DNA of 37,648 nucleotides from assembly GCA_035620975.1 (NCBI GenBank), contig DASPFV010000198.1, forward strand, positions 1 through 37,648. The letters are read 5' to 3'. Shown piece by piece: positions 29,116 through 36,185 of this stretch. The position numbers were made by a program, and so were the translations under genes. Numbering within the stretch: position 1 is the first letter of the stretch; each line of letters opens with the position of its first letter. Below the pieces are notes generated by a model. It had not been told where the DNA came from. It saw nothing but the letters and a program-made list of their open reading frames with translations, and did not search any database. This DNA comes from DASPFV01 sp035620975. GTDB taxonomy: Bacteria; Acidobacteriota; Vicinamibacteria; Vicinamibacterales; 2-12-FULL-66-21.

Positions 29116-30348
29116 TCACTCGACCGGCGCCGATCCGAGCGCGGCCAGCACTTCCTTGTAGAGATACTTCGCCCCCTCGACGCCATTGAGCGGACCGGCC
29201 TCGTACTCCAGGGCGAACGTCCCCTTGAACCCGCCCGCCAGCATGATGTGGACGCCCCGCTGCACGTCGTTCTTGTCGCCCCAGCGATCCCAGTATTTCG
29301 CGTGCGCGTTGGTGTGCGAGTAGGGCGCCAGCGCACGAAGCCCGCTCACGAGCATGTACTCGTGCTCCCAGTTGCAGAAATCGGGCGATGCCTCGCAGAA
29401 AGGGTGGTTCACCGCGTCGATGATGATGCGGATGTTCTGCGGATCCGCCGCGAGGCCCCAGTGGTTCTCGATCGTCACCTTGATGCCCACCTCACCGCCG
29501 TAGTCGGCCATCTCCTTGTACGACTCGATCGCCGCGTCGAGCATCGGAACGATGTCCAGATTGCGCGGGTAGCCGTCGCCGCTGCGCGGAATCGCGTTCG
29601 GCCTGATCGGCGGGCCGAGCGCTGACGTCGAGTTCATGCGCATCGAGCGCACGCCGAGCACGGCACAGCCCTGAAGCCACCGTCTGGCCATGGCGACGCC
29701 GGCTTTCCGTCGGGCGTCGGCTTCCGGCGATCCGTGCTCCGCGAGGCCGAACGGCGCGTTGTTCGAGATGTGCTGCACTTTCGTCCCGGTCCTGACGCAG
29801 GTCGAGGCCAGCGCGTCGAGCCACTTGCGGCCCGACGGGCTCAGCGGATCGAAGCCGCCGCCGCCCCCGCCGCCCTGTTCGGCCGTGATGAACATGCTCT
29901 CGTCGGTGACGTCGCCGAACAGCCCCGAGAACAGATCCATCCTCGTGACGCCCGGGAAGTTGTCCTTCGTCCACTGCGGGAAGTCGAGCATCGTGATCTC
30001 GCCGTACCGCGCCTTCATGTCGGCCGCGGTCGTCCGATCCCGATTCTCGGGAATGGCCGGAACCCGTGTCGCCTCGGCTGCCGCGGCACCTTCGCCGGCT
30101 CCGCCGCCCGCGCCGCGTCCGCCTCCTCCGGCGCCCCGGCCGCCGCGGCCGGCGCCCGCCCGCGTCTTGAAGAGGCTGCGAATGGGCCAGGTGCAGCTCG
30201 CGATCCGCTCGAGCCGGGCCTTCTCGGCCAGACTCTGGGCCAGCGCCTCCCCGCGTGGCGTCATCACGAGGCCGGCCGCGGTCAGGGCCCCGCCGGCCGT
30301 TCTGAAGAACTCGCGCCGATTCACGCCGCGGTCGTCGCTCCGCGTCAT
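29116..30348 (-). CDS. Tat-exported sugar phosphate isomerase/epimerase-like TIM-barrel protein
   Basis: The 410-residue protein starts with a Tat signal (NRREFFRTAGGALTAAGLV). The TIM-barrel xylose-isomerase-like domain (PF01261) carries metal and active-site motifs: VKVTIENHWGLAAD in part (IENHWG), CNWEHEYMLVSGL, YSHTNAHAKYWD, GTFALEYEAG. Two low-complexity glycine inserts interrupt it, near residues 63-85 (GRGGRGAGGGG) and near 155 (EQGGGGGGGFDP). Members act on sugars or inositols; the Tat signal implies a folded metal enzyme in the periplasm. A GGAG-containing site precedes the ATG at 30348. The gene lies alone, 90 bases after the ABC permease. Confidence 0.87.
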   Translation of the reverse strand: MTRSDDRGVNRREFFRTAGGALTAAGLVMTPRGEALAQSLAEKARLERIASCTWPIRSLFKTRAGAGRGGRGAGGGGRGAGGGAGEGAAAAEATRVPAIPENRDRTTAADMKARYGEITMLDFPQWTKDNFPGVTRMDLFSGLFGDVTDESMFITAEQGGGGGGGFDPLSPSGRKWLDALASTCVRTGTKVQHISNNAPFGLAEHGSPEADARRKAGVAMARRWLQGCAVLGVRSMRMNSTSALGPPIRPNAIPRSGDGYPRNLDIVPMLDAAIESYKEMADYGGEVGIKVTIENHWGLAADPQNIRIIIDAVNHPFCEASPDFCNWEHEYMLVSGLRALAPYSHTNAHAKYWDRWGDKNDVQRGVHIMLAGGFKGTFALEYEAGPLNGVEGAKYLYKEVLAALGSAPVE

Positions 30349-30437
30349 GCGTCTCTCCTCTCCGATCAGTCGTGACCCGCCATTCTTCCCCTCGCTCCCG
30401 GCGAAGTCAACGCACCACGCTACTCGAATTTCTGAGG

Positions 30438-31187
30438 CTACTCCCACCTGAATACCCGGACCGACACGAGCGTGAAGATCGCGGACATGCCGGCGAGCAC
30501 CGACACGTCACCGGCGTGCGCCGCCCAGCCCTCCCCGCCCCACACGCCCTTCAGCAGCGAGACCGCATAGGTCATCGGCAGCATGCGCGCCACGATCTGC
30601 AGCGCGGGCGACAGCGCGTCGACAGGTACGAACAGCCCGGACACGCCGAACATCGGGTACAGAACCAGCGTGCCGATCGGCTGCGCGAACCGCGCCGTCG
30701 GAACGACGCTGGCGATGAGAAAGCCGAGCGACATGATGCACAGGGTCGTGAAGAGCAGGGCGACCGTGAACGAGGCGAACGGGACGTTCGAGCCCATGGG
30801 GTAATACCGCCGGCCGGCGAAGATCATCGCGGCGAGCGTGATCGCGGTGAACAGCAGCTTCACCAGCACGTGCGCAACCAGGATGGTGTGCGGCCGCAGG
30901 GGCGTCGCACGCAGGCGTTTCAGGATGCCGCCTTCGCGATAGATGGCGATGATCGTGATGAGCGACAGCACGACGCTGGTGGCGATGAGCAGGGACCCGA
31001 GCACCGGCAGGTCGCTGAGATCGACGCCGCGCGCGGCGGCAGCTCCCGCTCGGATCCGCGGACCCAGGACCCTGCCGAGCACCACGAACATGAGCACGGG
31101 GATGCCGATCGTGCCGATCACGCCCAGGGGCTCGCGCACGAAGATCTTCGTCTCCAGCCAGGTCAGCGTCCACAATCCGGCAAACAT
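30438..31187 (-). CDS. ABC-2 type transporter permease
   Basis: The 249-residue protein has six predicted helices in the ABC-2 pattern (VIGTIGIPVLMFVVLG, LLIATSVVLSLITIIAIY, LVKLLFTAITLAAMIFAG, ASFTVALLFTTLCIMSLGFLIA, IGTLVLYPMFGVSGLFVP, LAGMSAIFTLVSV). The amphipathic REGGILKRLRATPLRPHTILVAHV segment before helix 3 is typical. It should pair with the ATPase encoded upstream on the same strand at 31540-32496, separated by a 352-base gap with an inverted-repeat element. Together they would export a small molecule or polymer. A strong GGAGG site (GGAGGTAGAGG) precedes the ATG at 31187. Confidence 0.9.
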   Translation of the reverse strand: MFAGLWTLTWLETKIFVREPLGVIGTIGIPVLMFVVLGRVLGPRIRAGAAAARGVDLSDLPVLGSLLIATSVVLSLITIIAIYREGGILKRLRATPLRPHTILVAHVLVKLLFTAITLAAMIFAGRRYYPMGSNVPFASFTVALLFTTLCIMSLGFLIASVVPTARFAQPIGTLVLYPMFGVSGLFVPVDALSPALQIVARMLPMTYAVSLLKGVWGGEGWAAHAGDVSVLAGMSAIFTLVSVRVFRWE

Positions 31188-31376
31188 CCTCTACCTCCAA
31201 CGCTGGAGTTTCTTCCCGATCGCGCGTGACGCTCGCTCGCGGGGCCCCACGCGCCCCCCGGTCCAGGGTCTCCTTCGTTGCGCTCACTCGGCCTGACCGA
31301 CCCGACATCGCCCGGTATGGCTCCTGTGGCGTCGCTCGCTGGGCAGACTGCGGACACGCCAGCACCTGCACACCCG
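31188..31376. other. Non-coding gap upstream of the ABC permease
   Basis: About 190 bases between the inverted-repeat element and the permease start hold no convincing gene. It contains the ribosome site of the permease (GGAGGTAG) and no clear promoter. The permease may be read through from the ATPase gene. Confidence 0.5.
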
Positions 31377-31543
31377 CTCAGTCCTGACTTTCGTAATTAC
31401 GGTGGCATTCGGCCGGCGATACATCCCGCCCCGCGGCGTTGCTAGTCGGTCACATACTCCCGGTCTTCTTCCTCCCCGCGCCTTGCGGGCGGGCGCCTCG
31501 CCTGCCCCGGTGCGTCACCGTAATTACGAAAGGCAGGACTCAG
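31377..31543. mobile_element. Small inverted-repeat element (MITE/REP-like) between ABC genes
   Basis: Outer arms 31377-31406 and 31514-31543 are inverted repeats with 27 of 30 matching positions. They share the perfect core TTTCGTAATTACGGTG / CACCGTAATTACGAAA, and the inner GTAATTAC is itself palindromic. About 107 bases lie between, with no gene. The right arm contains the stop codon of the ABC ATPase. The total of roughly 165 bases with long terminal inverted repeats suits a small non-autonomous element or REP-like unit. No transposase is seen and no target duplication is clear. Confidence 0.65.
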
Positions 31544-32496
31544 TCCCTGAGTCGGTGGCCGGTCAGGCGGAGAAAGACATCCTCGAGCGTGGGGAACTCG
31601 GTACGGAAATCCATCACCTGGATCCCGTGTTCCGCCAGGCAGCGGATCACCTGCGTGACGAGCTCGTCGCCCTCACCGAGGATCGAATGCTCCGCGTCAC
31701 GGCTGCTGACCGCCCTGACCTGCCCGAGCGCGCGGAAGCGCTCCGGCGCGCGCTCGTCACCCGTCGTGACGATGACGGTCCGCTCCGGGCAATGGCGGCG
31801 GACGAGCTCGCCCGGAGTTCCGATGTCCACGATGCGGCCATGATCGAGGATCGCAACCCGATCGCACAGCCGTTCGGCCTCCTCCATCAGATGCGTCGTC
31901 AGGAACACCGTCTTGCCGCGCTGCCGGATGCCGCGCACCAGCTCCCAGATCGCCCGTCGAGCCTGCGGATCCAGCCCTGTGGTGAGCTCGTCGAGGAACA
32001 CCACCTCGGGGTCGTTGATGAGGGCGAGCCCGATGAACAGCCGCTGCTTCTGTCCGCCCGACAGCGTCATGAACCAGGCGTTCCGCTTGTCGCCGAGGCC
32101 CAGCTGGTCGATCAGGCGATCCCCGTCCACCGTCCGCCGATACAGCCGTCGCCACAGCGCGACGGCCTCGCGGACCTTGATCCGCTTCTGCAGCTGCGCC
32201 TCCTGGAGCTGGACTCCGATGCGCTGCTGGAGCGCGTAGGCGTCCCGCACAGGGTCCAGTCCCAGCACCGAGACCGTGCCCCGATCGGGCCGGCGCAGAC
32301 CCTCGATGCACTCCATGGCGGTCGTCTTCCCGGCGCCGTTCGGTCCGATCAGACCGAAGATCTCGCCCGGGTGGACGTCGAAGGTCACCTCGCCGAGGGC
32401 GACGATGCGGCCGTAGGTTTTCCGGATGCCGGACACGCGGATGACAGGATCGGCCGGGCGTGTCTCGCCGGCGCGACCCGGAGCAGCCGCGTTCAT
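31540..32496 (-). CDS. ABC-2 transporter ATP-binding protein (DrrA/CcmA-like)
   Basis: The 318-residue ATPase has Walker A GPNGAGKTT, a Q-loop in GVQLQEAQLQ, signature LSGGQKQR, Walker B VVFLDELTTGLD and H-loop LTTHLMEEAE. Walker B-adjacent DELTTGLD replaces the usual DEPTTGLD, with Leu in place of Pro. The last 80 residues form the C-terminal regulatory region common in DrrA-type proteins. The stop codon is in the outer arm of the inverted-repeat element. The ATG overlaps the 55-residue ORF upstream as ATGA. It drives the permease downstream on the same strand. Confidence 0.92.
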   Translation of the reverse strand: MNAAAPGRAGETRPADPVIRVSGIRKTYGRIVALGEVTFDVHPGEIFGLIGPNGAGKTTAMECIEGLRRPDRGTVSVLGLDPVRDAYALQQRIGVQLQEAQLQKRIKVREAVALWRRLYRRTVDGDRLIDQLGLGDKRNAWFMTLSGGQKQRLFIGLALINDPEVVFLDELTTGLDPQARRAIWELVRGIRQRGKTVFLTTHLMEEAERLCDRVAILDHGRIVDIGTPGELVRRHCPERTVIVTTGDERAPERFRALGQVRAVSSRDAEHSILGEGDELVTQVIRCLAEHGIQVMDFRTEFPTLEDVFLRLTGHRLRD

Positions 32497-32660
32497 CGAT
32501 CGTCGGGTTCAGCGACAGCAACCGCCGCACGTCGGCCTCCCGGCCGGGGGCTGAGCGGCGCAGGCTTCCACGCATGAGGATCGCGGGGTGGACCCGGAGG
32601 CCGGCGGCCGAGAGAGCGCAGCCATTGGACCCAGCGCCGAAGGAGACGGATCAGTCCCAT
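32493..32660 (-). CDS. 55-residue basic small protein coupled to the ABC ATPase
   Basis: Translating the minus strand from the ATG at 32660 gives MGLIRLLRRWVQWLRSLGRR, then PPGPPRDPHAWKPAPLSPRP and an end with AVAVAEPDDR. The start has a very strong GAGGAGG site about seven bases upstream. The stop overlaps the ABC ATPase start as ATGA. The first 20 residues form an amphipathic, basic and aromatic helix; the rest is Pro-rich with an acidic tail. No named family comes to mind, although short proteins with this layout seem familiar from Acidobacteriota. It could be a membrane-surface accessory or regulator of the exporter. The strong ribosome site and overlap are the case for it being real. Confidence 0.72.
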   Translation of the reverse strand: MGLIRLLRRWVQWLRSLGRRPPGPPRDPHAWKPAPLSPRPGGRRAAVAVAEPDDR

Positions 32661-32831
32661 GCGCGACCTCCTCGATCACACGCCGGTCAGTCGGATACGC
32701 TCGACTCAGGGCTCAGGGCTCAGGGCTCTCGGCTCTGGGCTGTCGGGCTTTGGACTCTCGGTGACGGACACGCCCGCCGGAGGCAGTCTCGTAACGGAGT
32801 TCCGTCGGGTATACCGGGTCGTTCCAAGTGG
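32661..32831. repeat. Gap with direct repeats of GGGCTCA
   Basis: Between 32704 and about 32740 the plus strand reads CTCAGGG repeated three times (GGGCTCAGGGCTCAGGGCTC), then diverged copies (CTCGGCT, CTGGGCT). The gap separates the ABC operon from the GerW operon, both on the minus strand, and probably carries the promoter of the ABC operon. No gene is seen. Confidence 0.6.
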
Positions 32832-33029
32832 TCACCCGGGCGGTATCGAAGTCTCCAGGTCCACTCTCCAGGCGCCGCCGGGCGTGCGGATGATCACAGC
32901 GACCGGCTCCTTCAGCGCAATGCCGACGATCGCTCCTCCGATGTTCTCGACCGAGACGACGAGCCGCTCGATCGGCTCGATCACGACGTCGCCCACAGTC
33001 ACGGGCCGGCCGGCGCGTTCGCCGCTCAT
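32832..33029 (-). CDS. 65-residue small protein resembling a mini-GerW, third gene of the GerW/DUF2953 operon
   Basis: The protein begins MSGERAGRPVTVGDVVIEPI and contains LVVSVENIGGAIVGIALKEP, then PVAVIIRTPGGAWRVDLE. Its VGDVVIEP and PVAVIIRTPGG-WRVD stretches parallel VGEPITIEG and PVAIIVINKDGVRVES of the GerW protein upstream, lacking the Gly-rich loop between them. No published family name comes to mind. Its ATG at 33029 overlaps the DUF2953 stop (ATGA), so it is co-translated. It has no signal peptide or membrane helix. The likely role is an accessory or partner of GerW/YtfJ; this is inferred from the resemblance and operon position. Confidence 0.72.
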   Translation of the reverse strand: MSGERAGRPVTVGDVVIEPIERLVVSVENIGGAIVGIALKEPVAVIIRTPGGAWRVDLETSIPPG

Positions 33030-33628
33030 CTCCGGGCCCGCCACGCCGATCTCGCCGCTCGCATCACGGGGGGTGACAGGACGAATGCGACCAGCGCCCC
33101 GACGACCGACAGGGGGCGAACGGAGACCGTCGCGTTGAACACCCCGCGCAGGCCCGCTTCCGGAAACATGGGACGGCATTCGACGTCCAGGCCCCGCATT
33201 TCGGCCAGTACCAGCAGCGGCGACAGGAATCCGTAGACAATCCCGGTGTCGGCGGGATTGTCGAAGCCAAACGCCATGTGCAGCCGGAACTCCTCGAGCC
33301 TCGCCCGTCGGAGCAGCGACAGCGCGAGTCGCTGCACTCGCCGGAGCAGGCCGCGCGTGCGCAAGACGGCGAGTGCCATCCGCGCTCTTCCCGTTCCGTC
33401 CCTGGCGGGCGCGCGTGCCGGTCTCGCCTCAGCGCCCGTGCGCGAGGGTTGCGGCGATCCTCTTCGTCCGGACCGGACATCGACCAGTCCGAAGAACCAG
33501 CGGACTCGCCAGACAGCCTGCAGCGTGTCCAGACGCCGGGCATCGATGACGAGCACGACCGGCACGGCAAGCAGCGTGACGACGATGAGCGCGAGGAGCG
33601 CCGCGAGCGTCGCCGTGAACGCGAGCAT
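33026..33628 (-). CDS. DUF2953 (YtfI-like) membrane-anchored protein
   Basis: The 200-residue protein has an N-terminal membrane helix (MLAFTATLAALLALIVVTLLAVPVVLVI in part). The DUF2953 pattern includes VWRVRWFFGLVDVRSG, then a charged linker, RLEEFRLHMAFGFDNPADTGIVYGFLSPLLVL in part, and a hydrophobic region VRPLSVVGALVAFVLSPPV. The GxxDPAxTG-like FGFDNPADTG is typical. In Bacillus subtilis this family (YtfI) is encoded next to GerW (YtfJ), and the same neighbours occur here. It is coupled to the mini-GerW-like gene by ATGA and lies nine bases after GerW. Confidence 0.82.
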   Translation of the reverse strand: MLAFTATLAALLALIVVTLLAVPVVLVIDARRLDTLQAVWRVRWFFGLVDVRSGRRGSPQPSRTGAEARPARAPARDGTGRARMALAVLRTRGLLRRVQRLALSLLRRARLEEFRLHMAFGFDNPADTGIVYGFLSPLLVLAEMRGLDVECRPMFPEAGLRGVFNATVSVRPLSVVGALVAFVLSPPVMRAARSAWRARR

Positions 33629-33637
33629 CCTGTCCAG

Positions 33638-33997
33638 CTAGGTGGTCTTCTCGCCGCGCTTTTCGATGATCCTGCCGACCGCCTCGCCGACCTTCTCCAC
33701 CATCGTCGCCGCGCCCCTGCGGGTGGACTCCACCCGGACGCCGTCCTTGTTGATGACGATGATCGCGACGGGCCTGATGCCGCCACCGCCGCCAGAACCG
33801 GCACCAAGGCCCTCCCTTGTCGCCGTCTTCTGATCCTTGCCGGACCCACCCCCGCCACCGAAGCCGAAACCGATCGCTACGAGCGGGATCAGGGTATTCC
33901 CCTCGATCGTGATCGGCTCGCCCACTACCGTCCGTGTGCTGAGCAGACGCTCGATCTCGCCAAGCGTCACCTTCAGCAGGTTCTCTACATGGTCCAT
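33638..33997 (-). CDS. gerW: GerW/YtfJ family protein
   Basis: The 119-residue protein matches the sporulation protein GerW (YtfJ, PF09579). It starts MDHVENLLKVTLGEIERLLS, then TVVGEPITIEGNTLIPLVAIGFGFGGGGGSG in part, a Gly-rich loop, and PVAIIVINKDGVRVEST near the end. B. subtilis GerW has the same VGxPxxxxxGxxxxPVxxVGFGFGxGG pattern. It is cytoplasmic, with no signal peptide. In Firmicutes it is needed for normal germination, yet nothing else here suggests sporulation, so the role is probably more general. Its start has a GGGAGG site. It is first in a three-gene operon with DUF2953 and the mini-GerW-like protein. Confidence 0.88.
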   Translation of the reverse strand: MDHVENLLKVTLGEIERLLSTRTVVGEPITIEGNTLIPLVAIGFGFGGGGGSGKDQKTATREGLGAGSGGGGGIRPVAIIVINKDGVRVESTRRGAATMVEKVGEAVGRIIEKRGEKTT

Positions 33998-34301
33998 GAC
34001 TGCCTCCCCGTCCGAACGGGACTACCCGCCGCCATTCCCGATCGCGCGCCACGTCGGTCGTGCGCAACGCCTTGAGGATGGCAGTCAACCTCGGTCTCGG
34101 TCAACCCTCATTGCGCCCGTCTCCCGCCTCGCGGAAGCGGGCCTCGGATGGCCGGTGCCGGCGCGTGGCAGCGATGGCTCGTGACCGAGACGCAGACCGT
34201 GCCGCGACACGAAGGCTCAAAACGTTGCATTGGGTCAGGCCGGACGCCGGCCATTGGTTCGATTAGCGACTCACGCGGTCATTTCTTCACCGCGAAGCAG
34301 G
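33998..34301. other. Non-coding gap between GerW operon and RidA gene
   Basis: About 300 bases hold no convincing gene. A short hairpin, GGCCGG-ACG-CCGGCC at 34238-34252, lies 50 bases past the RidA stop and may be part of its terminator, though no U-tract follows on the minus strand. The GerW operon promoter should lie at the left end; I cannot place it. Confidence 0.45.
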
Positions 34302-34871
34302 CTAGCGCCCCGCCGAACCGGGCTCGACCTCGACGACCAGCTCGATCTCGACAGGTATGTCGAGCGGCAGCTCGTTCGCCCCAACTGCACTGCGGGCGTG
34401 CCGGCCAGCGTCTCCGAAGATTTCAACGAGCAGCTCCGACGCGCCGTTGATCACCCAGGGCTGACGCGTGAACCCCGGCGCGCTGTTGACCCAGCCCACG
34501 AGCTTGACGATGCGGCGGACGCGGTCGAGCGAGCCGATCTCGGCCCGGAGCGCCGCGAGCGAGTTCAGGATGGTCGCACGTGCGGCCTTGTATCCCTCCT
34601 CCTCGGTCAGCTCGGCACCCACCTTGCCCGTCACCGCCGGCTTGCCATCCTTCATGGGTCCCTGGCCGGCCAGGAACACCAGGTTGCCCGTGCGCACGGC
34701 CGGTACGTATGCCGCGATGGGCTTCGGAGCGGGAGGCAGTTCGAGCCCCAGCGCCTTGATCCGGGCTTCCGGCGATGGCCCTGCCTGGGCACCGGCGTGC
34801 GGGGCGGGCAGGATCAGGACAAGCCCGGCCAGCCATAGTGTGCTCCATGACACGTTCATCGTGCTCATCAT
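34302..34871 (-). CDS. RidA-family (YjgF/UK114) protein with signal peptide
   Basis: The 189-residue protein has a signal peptide (LWLAGLVLILPAPHAGAQA), then a complete RidA domain. Visible blocks are PAPKPIAAYVPAVRTGNLVFLAGQGP in part, AARATILNSLAALRAEIGSLDRVRRIVKLVGWVNSAPGFTRQP in part, VINGASELLVEIFGDAGRHARSAVGANELPLDIPVEIELVVEV in part. The ARSAVGANELPLDIPVEIE end carries the Arg that contacts the imine substrate in cytoplasmic RidA. RidA hydrolyses reactive enamine/imine intermediates; an exported form is unusual and its substrate is unknown. An AAGGAG site precedes the start (34871, or 34865 for a slightly shorter form). Confidence 0.88.
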   Translation of the reverse strand: MMSTMNVSWSTLWLAGLVLILPAPHAGAQAGPSPEARIKALGLELPPAPKPIAAYVPAVRTGNLVFLAGQGPMKDGKPAVTGKVGAELTEEEGYKAARATILNSLAALRAEIGSLDRVRRIVKLVGWVNSAPGFTRQPWVINGASELLVEIFGDAGRHARSAVGANELPLDIPVEIELVVEVEPGSAGR

Positions 34872-35117
34872 GACAGCTCCTTGCCGGCTGCATTCATGCC
34901 GGGATTATCTCCTGACAGAGCGCTGAAGAATATCGCGGCCTGGATGAGGATGGAGCTGACAATGGCGACACGCGCTCGAATCGCTCTGGACGGCCTGGAG
35001 ACAGACCGGCGCTCAGCGTCGCGACGGCTGCGCCACGCTGATCGCGCGCCGGCGGGCAAGACGCCTGGTAATTGGTGAGCGTGAGGAACTCGGGCAGAGC
35101 CGCGCGCGCCTCCGGGT

Positions 35118-36185
35118 TCAGGGGTTTACAGCCGCGGGGAGTCGGAGAACGCCGAGGTCGCGACGCTCGCCGGGTTTGAGGTCGAACACGGCGGCCTCCC
35201 TGTCGTTCCCTGTCCCGGGGAGAAACACCGGGACGCCCGATGGGCCACGCCCCGCGTCGCTCGTCAGGTGCACACCGAAGACGTAGCTCCCCGGCGGAAG
35301 CGTATCGAACTCGAACCGGCCATGCCGGTCGGTCCTGGCCGGATAGTGATACGCGGGCGGCCGGTGAGCGGCCAACTCTGCGGCTACCGCGTCGATCGAT
35401 ACGCCGACCGCAGGTCGCCCGGCTGCATCGAGCACCAGCCCGGTCACCGTGGCCGTCTGTCGGAGCTGAAAGTCGTTCAGGCTGCACGCCCTCGGATCCT
35501 TCAGCTTGATTTCGCGTTTCAGATACTGCGGGTCGTACTCCGGCGGCGCGAGGACGAGAACTGTGACGTTCCCGGTTGGAATGCCGGTGATTTCGTAACG
35601 CCCGTTCCGATCCGTCACGGCGTCGCGCGAGAATGCCGCGCCGGTGACGTTGACGATCAGACCCTCGACCGGGCCGAAGTCGATCTCCTCACGCTCGTAG
35701 GCTTCACGACGGGATTCGGTCACGCGGCCGTAGACGCGCGCACCGGAACTCTCCGCCGCGATCGAGGCCAGGTAGCGGAGATCCTCTTCAGCGTCCTCGA
35801 CAGGTCGTGTTCGAGAGCAGATACCGGTGGATAGACCACCCCCGGGCCCCTTCCAGGCATAGACGAGGTAGCGGCGCCCGGCCTTGAATGCGTACCCGCA
35901 TGAGCCCCCGCCCCTGCCCGTGACGACATCGAGTCGCCCGGTCGTCGCATTCACGATGCCACGGTCCACATCGAACGACACGAGCAGCTCCGTGTAGCGC
36001 GAGCCCAGGGTTTCATGCGGCACCTCCTCGATCGAACGCACCGTTCCCAGGAAGACGACATCGGCGCTCCACGTCGCCTGGCACGGCGGGCCGCTCCTAG
36101 GGCACGAGCACGCACGTGCGTCGTCCGCGAGCAGCCCGAGAAGCGAGGCGGCGGCCAGGAGCGCCCGCAGCACGTTCACGTTCAT
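35118..36185 (-). CDS. Exported protein with TIMP/NTR-like N-terminus and carboxypeptidase-regulatory-like repeats
   Basis: The 355-residue protein has a signal peptide ending before ACSCPRSGPPC (MNVNVLRALLAAASLLGLLADDARA). The N-terminal domain opens with the CSCP and VFLGTV patterns seen in NTR/TIMP-like domains. The C-terminal two thirds contain two carboxypeptidase regulatory-like units (ARVYGRVTESRREAY ... GRYEITGIPTGNVTVLV; TVTGLVLDAAGRPAVGVSID ... GRFEFDTLPPGSYVFGV). It should be periplasmic or on the surface, and I know no specific role. The ATG at 36185 overlaps the stop of the Sel1-like gene (ATGA), so the two are made together. Confidence 0.8.
   Translation of the reverse strand: MNVNVLRALLAAASLLGLLADDARACSCPRSGPPCQATWSADVVFLGTVRSIEEVPHETLGSRYTELLVSFDVDRGIVNATTGRLDVVTGRGGGSCGYAFKAGRRYLVYAWKGPGGGLSTGICSRTRPVEDAEEDLRYLASIAAESSGARVYGRVTESRREAYEREEIDFGPVEGLIVNVTGAAFSRDAVTDRNGRYEITGIPTGNVTVLVLAPPEYDPQYLKREIKLKDPRACSLNDFQLRQTATVTGLVLDAAGRPAVGVSIDAVAAELAAHRPPAYHYPARTDRHGRFEFDTLPPGSYVFGVHLTSDAGRGPSGVPVFLPGTGNDREAAVFDLKPGERRDLGVLRLPAAVNP

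Noticed and set aside
31163..31357. Minus-strand 64-codon frame upstream of the ABC permease
   Set aside because: Random-looking composition, and it overlaps the permease's ribosome site and start.
34230..34275. GGTTCGATT next to a hairpin, a possible tRNA T-arm
   Set aside because: No acceptor stem, D-arm or anticodon arm can be drawn around it.
34868..35059. 63-codon minus-strand frame overlapping the RidA start, with a hydrophobic stretch (VAIVSSILIQAAIFFSAL)
   Set aside because: No ribosome site was found for its start, the N-terminal half is Arg/Ser-rich noise and the RidA gene has its own good ribosome site. It remains possible as a decayed gene.
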